Translations under genes and position numbers: made by a program
NCBI GenBank assembly: GCA_002245135.1
Contig: NGBS01000300.1
Location: 151,350 to 215,349, forward strand
DNA from: Proteromonas lacertae
Lineage: Eukaryota > Sar > Bigyra > Opalinata > Proteromonadidae
Length of the DNA: 64,000 nucleotides
Direction of reading: 5' to 3'
Shown here: positions 50,352 to 58,884 of the stretch, piece after piece
How the letters are laid out: each line of letters starts with the position of its first letter
Position numbering within the stretch: the first letter of the stretch is position 1
The notes under the pieces: generated by a model
Databases searched by the model: none
What the model was told of the DNA's origin: nothing
The model's input: only the letters and a program-made list of their open reading frames with translations

Positions 50352-52321
50352 CTATACATGTTCTTGTTCAGATTGTTTCAATAATTCTGTCAATTCATGA
50401 CTGTACAGTGATTTCTTTTCATTGTACTCATCAAGATTAGCTTTAGTCAAGGCATATTTCATTATTATATTCTGCAATTTATTTTCAGTTTCTACAATCT
50501 CTCTTGATAAATCAGATATTTTACTTCGATAATAATCAATATCATTCTTTTCTATTTCTTTCTCTTTTCTCTTTTTCTTTTCTTCCTCATAGTCATAATT
50601 ATAATTATTGAATATTATCTTTTTTATCTTTTTCATTCTATTGTTGTTGTTATTATGATTTTTAGTTTCTTCTTTTCCTTTTATTCTATTTTCTTCTTTT
50701 TCTTTTTCTTCTTCTTCTTCTTTTTCTATATCTTTTTCACTATTCTTTGATAATAACTGTAACAACTGATCTTGTAAAATCTAACAATAAATAGAAATAT
50801 ATAAAAATATAAAATACTTCTTTTCTATCAACTTGTTCTTGATATAATAATGTATATTCACTATGTTCCAATATCAACTCATTAAATTGACTATTTGTAA
50901 CAGCTATTTTTTCAGTAACTATCTCAATTTTGTGTCTAAATGAAGCGCATATAGCAGTCATTGATGGATTGTTAGATATTAATTCATCAATATCATTGAG
51001 AGATTCTGGACAATTTTCAAATTTTAATTGATATTCTTTTGCATTAAAATCTCTTTCCAAATCATTCAGTAACTTATCATCAATTTTTATGAAAATAGAA
51101 ATATTAATTAACTCAATTATTAAGTCAGGTTCTTTTTGAAATATATTTTTTAAATCTTTTAATAATGAACACATTGAACCTAAATCCATTGTCAATAATT
51201 GCGGTTGAAGATGTTGCAATATAGCAATACTTAACCTAAAAACAAAACACCAACCTTGAACAAAATATATATCCCAAACTCGACATAATGCTTGAGGTGG
51301 TAATAGTTAAACACACAAAAAAAGAAATTAAAAGAAAATAATAGCAATAAATAAATATTCGAAAAAAAAATGATATATATGCAAATAGTGTAATAAACCA
51401 TTGAGCAACAAAAAAATCTGAGAATAATTCATTCTCTACACAGTGTTTACGCAGTAATGGCAACTCTCTTCTGAATATTCTATCAAATTGATACACTCTA
51501 ATTGGCATTCCTGGTATTCCTGGCATCCAGAATTCTCTGAGATGATATGAATCAATTATACTTACCATCATCCAGAATGAATATTCTAATACTTCATCAA
51601 TATTTAATTCCAAACTATTTTCATTAATATTATATATATTTATATATATACCATTTATTTACTAATTCATCTACATTACAATCACTACTATAACCTACAA
51701 AATTTGGATCTAAATAGAGAAATAGAAAAACTGCAGCTACAAAATTCATCCCTTGACAATAACCTATGTTTGTATTGTATAATGAACATGATTTTAGTAA
51801 ATTGCCTAATAGTGTAACTCCTAGACTGGAACTATCGCGAAATAAAGGATGGTGAGGAAATGTTCGTGTGATATCTCTCAAAATTTCACCTTCTACTCCA
51901 TCTTTAGATAGATGAAGGATTTTTGGATTTGATACTTTACAACAAGAATAGAGCGTTGGATCATTATGACGTTTCTCTTCTATTTTAAATACATATTTCC
52001 AAAATCTATGAAGGGTTATTCATTTTAATTATATAAATATACTCTAACCTATGTGAACTAACTGTATTACATAAGAGAGACTGTATGGGTAAAGGATTGT
52101 CGTTGATTACTATAAGTTAGTAATGACATTATACAATTGTGTAAATCTCTGCAAACATATTTTAAGTTACATATATCCCTTATCTAAAACAAAATATAAA
52201 TGTAATTTATTACCTCTAAAAACTCTGAAGCTTTAAATAGTATATCACTAATCTCTAATGCAGGCGGTCCAACTAACTGCTTTTGTTTTGATTTTGATTT
52301 ATAAAATGGTAAACTATACAT
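50352..52321 (-). CDS. TBC-domain Rab GTPase-activating protein with coiled-coil tail
   Basis: TBC proteins switch off Rab GTPases. The start MYSLPFYKSKSKQKQ opens a first exon; small exons then give NDNPLPIQSLLCNTVSSHRF and WKYVFKIEEKRHNDPTLYS. The TBC domain holds both catalytic fingers: the Arg finger in LRDITRTFPHHPLF and the Gln finger in NIGYCQGMNFVAA. Later come LEYSFWMMVSIID, WFITLFA and PPQALCRVWDIYFVQGW. The last two are joined across an AT-AC intron. After the domain comes a helical region and a highly charged Lys/Glu coiled coil to the end at 50352. One intron near 52130 is only 25 nt and contains a perfect TACTAAC branch site. Both catalytic residues are present, so it should be an active GAP; the target Rab is unknown. 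Confidence 0.85.
51306..51378 (-). other. U12-like AT-AC intron in the TBC gene
   Basis: Starts ATATATCATT (ATATC shifted by two bases), has TTTTCTTTTAAT and ends TTTAAC. Splicing gives WFITLFALLPPQALCRVW, exactly the expected TBC core. Using the ATATC two bases later would need a frame change, so the donor position is uncertain by two bases. Confidence 0.65.
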
Positions 52322-52423
52322 TCAATTAAAGACAAAAACAGGAAAGAGAAGGCTTGCGAATGGTTTGTTCAAAAGGGATTTAAATATTCTTTCTTTTCAT
52401 CCTTGTTAATTGATTGATAAAGA

Positions 52424-53168
52424 ATGACTACGCATAATGAAGTTGTATACATTGGAATATATATATTTAGATAGCAAAGCAAGCTGTTAATGCTGATTTG
52501 TCTCTAGCCAAAGTCGAAAACTCAAAGAAAACGTTGATAAAATTTCTTATAGGCTATTTTGTTTGTTTTTATGTTTAATCAAAAGAATATAGTTAGTCTA
52601 TTTTTCAAGTCTCACTTTTGATATGTTATATACACATACTCATTTAAAATCAAACATCACATATGGATGGTTAGGTTTAGATGTAGTGGTGTTCATAGTT
52701 TATGCCTTCTTTGGCTTATTTGGTGTTTATAAACAAAGAATGGATATATTATTATGGTATTTTGGAATGAGTGTGGTGTATTCTATTGTTTCTATATCAT
52801 TTTTTATTTTAAGCATATGAATATTACTATCCTTAATAAACTCAATTGTTCAAAATTATTGATTCTATTGTTGTATTAACGAATTTGGATTATTAGTACA
52901 GTTTATTGTTATTAATTGTTATAGTCAACAATTCTGCACAACAAATCACATTCATTACAACTGTGAATTCTATTCAACTGACACATATACTAATTATTTC
53001 TTTATTGCTTCTATTTTGTGGTTATTAGTATGTATAATGTCATCATTCAATGCAATGTGTTCTACTAGTTCTTATAAAGCTATTCAGAACTTATCTCCTC
53101 AAAGTAATGTAGAATTACAGATATCTTCAGAGAACAGTGAAGATAGTCCTGAATATACTATTGTTTAA
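52424..53168 (+). CDS. Four-pass (tetraspan) membrane protein, family not assigned
   Basis: MTTHNEVIAKQAVNADLS is built across a 26-nt GT-AG intron. Four hydrophobic segments follow: FLIGYFVCFYLVYFSSLTF (joined across a 20-nt GT-AG intron), WLGLDVVVFIVYAFFGLFGV, LLWYFGMSVVYSIVSIS and, after a Cys-containing loop, FFIASILWLLVCIMSSFNA. The cytoplasmic tail ends in a Ser/Glu-rich segment finishing EYTIV. The topology resembles tetraspan families, but I see no CCG motif, so it is not a clear tetraspanin. An ATATC intron starts at 52794; where it ends is unclear. The nearest AC (52841) leaves an in-frame TGA 18 bases on; a later AC near 52880 avoids it. It diverges from the TBC gene with a 102-bp gap. 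Confidence 0.6.
52794..52841 (+). other. Probable U12-type AT-AC intron in the four-pass protein gene
   Basis: Starts ATATCATTTT and carries TATCCTTAAT, the best match to the classical U12 branch site in the window, followed by AC at 52840-52841. The downstream frame holds one TGA, so the true acceptor may lie further right. Confidence 0.55.
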
Positions 53169-53489
53169 TGCTATTGTGAATAAATATTATGTTGTATTCT
53201 GGTTTATTGGCTTTTCTCATATCTTCCAAAAATTCAGAAACGACCAATTTTTCAATATTGTCTAATCTTTTTCTTTTTCATTCATACTTTTCAGTTTCAG
53301 TAGTTTAACAAGTATCTCTATGCTAATTATTGTAGATAGATCAATGTCTACACAGTCAAATAGAAAAATTACAGTTTCAAGTATGATTCCCTTTACATTT
53401 ATGCATTTAGAGTTGGATGATATTATCAATACCGAATCTCATAAATGTAGCTCGATGTATGCAATAATTATATATGTATAACCGTAAGA
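53169..53489. other. Gap left of the element with a 53-residue ORF
   Basis: Mostly AT-rich. A plus-strand ORF from 53320 to 53481 (MLIIVDRSMSTQSNRKI and on to YVTTA-free tail IIIYV) has host-like codon use and no recognised domain. It could be the beginning of a host gene interrupted by the neighbouring element, or chance. Confidence 0.3.
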
Positions 53490-53506
53490 ATATCACTGTA
53501 GGTGGG

Positions 53507-53589
53507 TAACCCGTACCAGACTATTCTTAGGTGCCTTCTACAGGTAAGAATAAGCGATTTGAGTGTAAATTAGTTTTTGGTACGGGTTA
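53507..53589. repeat. Inverted repeat at the presumed left end of the element
   Basis: TAACCCGTACCA at 53507-53518 is the exact reverse complement of TGGTACGGGTTA at 53578-53589, enclosing about 59 nt. Further short symmetric pieces (CTGTAG and CTACAG; two copies of GTAAGAATA) surround it. The patch is clearly less AT-rich than its surroundings. It may be a subterminal structure of the element or a structured RNA. Confidence 0.6.
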
Positions 53590-53733
53590 TACTGGAGCAA
53601 GTGGTGAGTTTAAATTTCTTTATATATTTTAGTGTATGAGTAATTTTATGGGTTAAAATTTTTCTTTTGTTTTTTGTATATAATTTCATTTAACTTTTTC
53701 TTATTGTTTTTTATCAATCATAATTTCAAAAGA

Positions 53734-54075
53734 ATGTCAAGAATTTGGATCGAGAATGTTAATATAGAAGATAGAAATAAGCGTGAAGATGAAGACTTTG
53801 AAAGAATCTATGCAATCATTGAAAGTGAAGTAGCTAGAATAGTAGCTGAGCCACCTCCAGTAGTAATGTGGTATACTTCTGATACAGCTGATGAGGATGA
53901 CAGAAAGTATGAAGAATGGCGTGCAATTCATAAACCAACCAGAGTAGCACAAGCAACCATACGCCCTAGAAAATGGGTTGATCCTGAAGAAGAGCGCAGA
54001 AAAACAAAGATGTTAAAGCGTTATGGTATTGATGAAAAAAACATCATTGAAGAAAGACTAAGATTTCATAACTAA
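53734..54075 (+). CDS. Element gene: small charged protein, unknown
   Basis: 113 residues from MSRIWIENVNIEDRN; acidic and Arg-rich helices, then a basic block RPRKWVDPEEERRKTKML and a helical end. No recognised domain. Intronless. It is the first gene inside the element. Confidence 0.6.
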   Translation: MSRIWIENVNIEDRNKREDEDFERIYAIIESEVARIVAEPPPVVMWYTSDTADEDDRKYEEWRAIHKPTRVAQATIRPRKWVDPEEERRKTKMLKRYGIDEKNIIEERLRFHN

Positions 54076-54203
54076 TTCTTAAATCATTGGTTTTAATTGA
54101 ATTTTTGTTATTTGATTGGCTGAATAGAAATAAACATAATATTACATAATTCTTTTCATTCATAAATTTCTTGCGATTTTTGAAATAATCTACATAAATT
54201 AAA

Positions 54204-54788
54204 ATGAGTGATATACAAAACGAATTAGATGCTAATATTGAAAAACACTTACAAGAAGGTGAAATGTATGAGAATGATATGTCTGAAGTAAAATCATTAA
54301 TTATTAAAGTATTCAAGGATATGTTGGATGGTATGTATTCTGTGATTGAAGAGTATGAAGATGATCCAGAATGGAGTGAACAACCAGGTGATGATATTGA
54401 TATAACAATGGAAGAAGAAGAAGTGAAGGAAGAAAAACAAAGTGAATCTAAATCTAAAAAAAGAAAGGATATAACAAAGTCAGATTCAGATTCACAAGTG
54501 TGTAGTACTTGTGGTAAGAAGAAAGCTAATGATGAATTTGGTTATAAGAGTGAAGGTGTATTCTATAAATCTTGTACAGAGTGTAGAAATAAGAAGAAGA
54601 GAAGATATGAAGAAGTAAAGAAAGGAAGTGATAATAGTGGAGAAGATAAGAAGCGTAAAGTAGAGAATAGTTCCACTGCCGAGGGTCGACCAAAGGTAGA
54701 TATTGCTAAAGTAGATTGTTCTACAAGTCCTATCCCGGGGGTAGCTACAGTAGATCTAACTACATCACCTACCTGTATAATTAATTAA
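54204..54788 (+). CDS. Element gene: acidic protein with a four-Cys zinc-binding motif
   Basis: 194 residues. The N-terminal half is helical and acidic (ENDMSEVKSLIIKVFKDML), then a Lys/Ser-rich linker with KSKKRK. A likely zinc ribbon follows: CSTCGKKKANDEF, then CTECRNKKKRR, a CX2C-x19-CX2C arrangement with basic flanks typical of small DNA-binding modules in large DNA viruses and related elements. The tail is Thr/Ser-rich. Function unknown. Confidence 0.6.
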   Translation: MSDIQNELDANIEKHLQEGEMYENDMSEVKSLIIKVFKDMLDGMYSVIEEYEDDPEWSEQPGDDIDITMEEEEVKEEKQSESKSKKRKDITKSDSDSQVCSTCGKKKANDEFGYKSEGVFYKSCTECRNKKKRRYEEVKKGSDNSGEDKKRKVENSSTAEGRPKVDIAKVDCSTSPIPGVATVDLTTSPTCIIN

Positions 54789-54852
54789 CTTTTGGTTTAA
54801 AATTCATTTTTATATTTCTATACGTTTTTATATATAAATAATTTCACATAAT

Positions 54853-55236
54853 ATGCCATATAATTCATCTTTAGTTATGTTAGGTGATATGAAAGATACT
54901 TTAAATGGTTTGAAACAAGAACTGTATATTTTATTAGGTTGTGTAGTTCTATGGGTTCTTTATAAATGCAAGAGAATATGTGCATGGTGTTATCATAAAG
55001 CCTGTCCTCCAGAATTAAGTGAAATATTAGCTGAGCCAGAACCTGCTGTTCAATTAGCATTAAGAAAATCTACTATTGTTTCTGCTATTCCATTTACTTT
55101 AACACCTGAAAATAGTAGAATAAATTCTAGAAATGCTAGTGATAATGAAGATGAAGAGCAATTAGAAACAGAAATAGAAATTATTCCTATTAATAAACCT
55201 GAGATTGAAATTCAAAAACCAATCATAAATATTTAA
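54853..55236 (+). CDS. Element gene: single-pass membrane protein, unknown
   Basis: 127 residues. The hydrophobic segment LYILLGCVVLWVLYKC near residue 25 is followed by a Cys-rich juxtamembrane stretch (CKRICAWCYHKAC) and an acidic tail ending PIINI. Small membrane proteins are common in virus-like elements; role unknown. Confidence 0.55.
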   Translation: MPYNSSLVMLGDMKDTLNGLKQELYILLGCVVLWVLYKCKRICAWCYHKACPPELSEILAEPEPAVQLALRKSTIVSAIPFTLTPENSRINSRNASDNEDEEQLETEIEIIPINKPEIEIQKPIINI

Positions 55237-55418
55237 TTTTATATATAGTCTTTTTTTCGTATTTGATTTTTGAAAGTTATTTTTTGTACCCCCTTAAATA
55301 TTACATAAAGAAAAACCGTTTTATTTTTCATTCACACTTTTCTTACTCATTTTCAGTATTTTATTTTTTTCATTTTTTACTTTAATAGAAAATTAATTAT
55401 TCAATCATTCAATCAAAA

Positions 55419-56591
55419 ATGCCAGCAGACAGAGTCAAACAACCAACCAATTCAGAATTATGCTCCCAGCTTCCATTAAAGGGACAGGCTTATGAGTTCT
55501 ATCAGAAAGTGAGTCGTAACATCCAGCATTTAAAGACATTTTGCGACGAAATGTATATTCAAAGTTTGGCTTATGATGACAGCAAAAAATCAAAGAAGAA
55601 GCAAAGTCCACCACAATTCAACTATATCGAATTAGAGAAGTCAGCTACAGCAGTTTATTATTGCTTTTCATGTAAGTTTGATAATCAGAAGTTAATTCCC
55701 ATTAAACATCTAGAGACATTAGATCAAAATGAGTATATGAATTTATACTTTAGTGACGAAGAGATGAAGAGTATAGTAAAACCAGATGTAAAACAGATTA
55801 AACCTTTTATTCAACCTCAGTTAAAACAACAACAACAACCACAACAAGAACCACCACCACCAACTGTACCTCAAAAACCTAAAAGAGTTTATAAAAGAAG
55901 AACTGATACTGTAAAGAAACCTAAAACAAAAGCAGTTATTGATAGTGATGATGAATTAATTCATTTAAAGAAAAGAAAGATTGTTAAGGATTCTGATTTT
56001 GTTGACGAACCAGTGGGTATAATTGTGAAAGATACTGAATCAAGAACATCTGCTGATGATTTATTAAGTAGCCAAAGTCCTACCTTTACACCTCCAATGT
56101 CACCAAGGTCTGATACTACACTTCTTGATGTTACTGATATTGATATACTGGATGCTGAATTGAAATATTTTAATGCTGAAATAACTAAAAAAGATGAAGA
56201 AAAACAAAAAGAGATAGAAGAGAAAATTAAGCATCAAGATGCAGAGAGAAAGAAACAAGAAGATGAAGAAAAAAAGAAAAAACAACAAGAAGAAGAAAGA
56301 GTTAGAAAAGTACAAGAAGAAGCAGAGAGAAAGAGAAAACAAGAAGAAGCAGAAAAGAAAAGAAAAGAAGAATTAGTGGTTATTAGAATGCTTCAAGAAG
56401 AAGAGAATATGAGACAACAAGAAGAGTTAAGAAAGAAATGGGTATTAGAACAAAAGAGACAAATGGAAGAAAAGATGAAAAAAGAAAACGATGAATTAGA
56501 AAAGAAGATGGAAGAAGAGTTTAAGAAAAGAATTGAAGAAGAGAAAAGAAAGAAAGCTGAAGAGTTTGAGAAGATGATGAAGAACTTATAA
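55419..56591 (+). CDS. Element gene: long charged coiled-coil protein
   Basis: 390 residues. The N-terminal 120 residues (LPLKGQAYEFYQKVSRNIQ onward, with Cys at the FSCKF stretch) may be a small globular domain. A Gln/Pro-rich linker and a basic segment (KPKRVYKRRTD) come next. The last 150 residues are an uninterrupted Lys/Glu coiled coil. No recognised family. Confidence 0.6.
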   Translation: MPADRVKQPTNSELCSQLPLKGQAYEFYQKVSRNIQHLKTFCDEMYIQSLAYDDSKKSKKKQSPPQFNYIELEKSATAVYYCFSCKFDNQKLIPIKHLETLDQNEYMNLYFSDEEMKSIVKPDVKQIKPFIQPQLKQQQQPQQEPPPPTVPQKPKRVYKRRTDTVKKPKTKAVIDSDDELIHLKKRKIVKDSDFVDEPVGIIVKDTESRTSADDLLSSQSPTFTPPMSPRSDTTLLDVTDIDILDAELKYFNAEITKKDEEKQKEIEEKIKHQDAERKKQEDEEKKKKQQEEERVRKVQEEAERKRKQEEAEKKRKEELVVIRMLQEEENMRQQEELRKKWVLEQKRQMEEKMKKENDELEKKMEEEFKKRIEEEKRKKAEEFEKMMKNL

Positions 56592-56730
56592 GTATTAATA
56601 TATACTTTAAATTTGTCTGGTTTATGCTTTAATCCATATACTTGAAAAAAGCACTTTGAATTCATTACTTTGATGAAAATTGGTGTTTGTTTTATATGTA
56701 AAAAATAACATAAATAAAAAACATAAAAAA

Positions 56731-57891
56731 TTATACGAAATCATTAAATAGCGAATTTTTCTTATATACTCTACCATATCTACTTTTTCTGCCTTCTGGT
56801 ACTGGTTGAATATCTGGTTCTATAGGTTGTGCTTCATTATTTATACTATGAATTTGTCTTAATCTAAACTTACCATTTGTTGTAATACTATTAACTGGTA
56901 CTCTTTTTATTTCATGAGATTTGAATCTATATGAGCCTATATCTCTAGGATTGAATTCTCTAGGTATTGTTCCATCCAAGTTCTTAACAGAATATGAAAA
57001 TGGTCCAACTTTGTGTATTTGGTATACTTTATCAGTATAATAAGTAGTTTTTTGAAGTTTGTTATCTCTACGTTCTTTTATTCTGACAAAATCATCAGCT
57101 TTAAAATGAGTATCACTTTTACGCTTCTTTAAGTTTCTAGCATGGGATTCTTTATACAATCTATCTTGGACTTCAAAATCATTGAATACTTCATTTGGAG
57201 TTAGATTATTGAGTGCAGAATGTGGTTTTGCATTGTAATCATCTACAACAGTATATACTATATTACACAATGATTCAATATTGTTAATTTTATCAAATTC
57301 TTCATCAGAAAATGTATTAATTTTTCTATAAAACATATCTTTAATAGTTCTCACACATCGATCCAATATTTTCATTATATTATGTTCATTACGTTCTTTA
57401 AGTATAAATCGTATATGATTTTTGTTAAACAAATCTAAAAATTTCTTACCATAGATAATACCAGACTCTTCATCTGACAATATACTTCCTACAAAACGAG
57501 CGTTTTCATCCTTAGGTTGCATACCCTGATAAAACCATTTTTCAAACACTGGATATACATCATTTTCTGATTTAGATTTAACATAATATATCCAACACTT
57601 ACGACTAACAACTTCTATAATTAACAAAAATGGAACTTTTGTATTGTTGAAAAACACCAAATCTATTTGATATGACCCAGGTAACTTTTCAATTTCATAT
57701 TTAATTCTATTCCTTTTAGTTGCAGTGATTTGATAATCTGGTTTAGACTCTACAAGTTCACTACTAGCTTTTTTAATGTCAGATTTTTTAAAGTTATTCT
57801 CAAGTTCATTTACAGAGAAATTAATAAAGTCTCGTTTGTTTAAATAACCATATGTTTTGTATAACTCATTTATTTTATCTTGTAGTGACAT
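56731..57891 (-). CDS. Element gene: retroviral-type integrase (rve)
   Basis: 386 residues. The core RNase H-like fold begins SYQIDLVFFNNTKVPFLLII with the first acidic residue, continues with FVGSILSDEESGIIYGKKF and a helix NIMKILDRCVRTIKDMF, then YNAKPHSALNNLTPNEVF, the hallmark C-terminal helix of the core. After it a chromo-like or SH3-like domain follows (FVRIKERRDNKLQKTTYY, YQIHKVGPFSYSVKNL). This layout matches integrases of Polintons. It would insert the element with a short target duplication. Confidence 0.82.
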   Translation of the reverse strand: MSLQDKINELYKTYGYLNKRDFINFSVNELENNFKKSDIKKASSELVESKPDYQITATKRNRIKYEIEKLPGSYQIDLVFFNNTKVPFLLIIEVVSRKCWIYYVKSKSENDVYPVFEKWFYQGMQPKDENARFVGSILSDEESGIIYGKKFLDLFNKNHIRFILKERNEHNIMKILDRCVRTIKDMFYRKINTFSDEEFDKINNIESLCNIVYTVVDDYNAKPHSALNNLTPNEVFNDFEVQDRLYKESHARNLKKRKSDTHFKADDFVRIKERRDNKLQKTTYYTDKVYQIHKVGPFSYSVKNLDGTIPREFNPRDIGSYRFKSHEIKRVPVNSITTNGKFRLRQIHSINNEAQPIEPDIQPVPEGRKSRYGRVYKKNSLFNDFV

Positions 57892-57956
57892 TCAAACAAT
57901 ATATAAAAAATATGAATGATATATATTTAAAGAATTAATGAATTAAAATAATTAAA

Positions 57957-58724
57957 TCATTCTTCTACCTCTCCCAAATCCTTATCACTTAAAGCGTTAC
58001 CAAAGTTAATAGACTTAGCAGCACTAATAAAACCATTACTAATTACTTTCTTAGCAGGGAATGGTCTACGAGTACTAATTAAATCACTATCTTCTATCTT
58101 AGTTCTCTTAATTCTTGGAGGTGAAACAAATTTGTTTTGATTAGCTTGTTCTTTCTTAATTTTCTTCTCATTACTTCTTCTAATAGTTGTAGCTAAATCA
58201 GGATTTTCATCATAACCAACAATATCACTACAAACTCTATGATTAACAAAGTTTTGAGTACCATTACTCTTAATAGAGATTTGATTATCAACAACACTTA
58301 CAGCAATTTTACTACCAACATCAACATCAGATGGAACTCTATAGTTACTATTATCCCATATCATAATAGAATTGAAATTGTGGAAGTATTTAATACCATG
58401 TTGAGGTTCTCTACATCCTACACTAATCAAATATCCACGAATGATTTTTTCTATAAAGTCATTCTCGTTTCTATCATAAATTTGTTTCAATACATATTTC
58501 ACTTCATCAGCTGAATATGTTTCAAAATCTCTTCCATTATTAATTACAACTTTATGATCCAAATCATGAACAAAAGTAATCAATACATATTGACTAGTTT
58601 TAGTAGGCTTAACTGTAATACTCTCAACAGTTCCTTTAATAATCCACTTGTTACATAACTTTGGATTCTTGTAGTAATCACTGAATTCTACATCTGTAGC
58701 TTCATAGGGTGTTTCGTTACTCAT
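57957..58724 (-). CDS. Element gene: possible OB-fold single-strand DNA binding protein
   Basis: 255 residues. The N-terminal half alternates beta strands in a way that suggests an OB fold (CNKWIIKGTVESITVKP, YVLITFVHDLDHKVVINN). The C-terminal part is basic with a likely nuclear signal (PPRIKRTKIED). Its position next to the polymerase and divergent orientation fits a replication role. OB-fold assignment is inference from pattern only. Confidence 0.45.
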   Translation of the reverse strand: MSNETPYEATDVEFSDYYKNPKLCNKWIIKGTVESITVKPTKTSQYVLITFVHDLDHKVVINNGRDFETYSADEVKYVLKQIYDRNENDFIEKIIRGYLISVGCREPQHGIKYFHNFNSIMIWDNSNYRVPSDVDVGSKIAVSVVDNQISIKSNGTQNFVNHRVCSDIVGYDENPDLATTIRRSNEKKIKKEQANQNKFVSPPRIKRTKIEDSDLISTRRPFPAKKVISNGFISAAKSINFGNALSDKDLGEVEE

Positions 58725-58799
58725 TTTATATAAGGGAGAGATGAAAATAAAAAATGATTAAAAAATGTCAAGAAAAATGAAAATGAAATTTTCTTTTTA

Positions 58800-58850
58800 T
58801 TTTTAAAGTCGACCAATCAAATCATCCGACCAATCAAATTTCATATTTCC
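58800..58850. promoter_or_regulatory. Tandem CCAAT-containing repeat between two divergent element genes
   Basis: CGACCAATCAAAT occurs at 58810 and again at 58827, a 17-bp period, in the gap between the OB-fold-like gene and the polymerase gene. CCAAT boxes are a common eukaryotic promoter element, so this may be a shared promoter. Confidence 0.5.
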
Positions 58851-58884
58851 ATTTTTGATTTATTTCTCGAATTCTGTCTATATA

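Noticed and set aside
52424-53168. Calling the four-pass protein a tetraspanin
   Set aside because: Topology fits, but the CCG motif and the usual cysteine pattern of the large loop were not seen.
53470-53600. U1 snRNA gene on the minus strand, because the complement contains ATTCTTACCTG
   Set aside because: The sequence after it does not form U1 stem-loop I, and a related GTAAGAATA copy nearby suggests a repeat instead.
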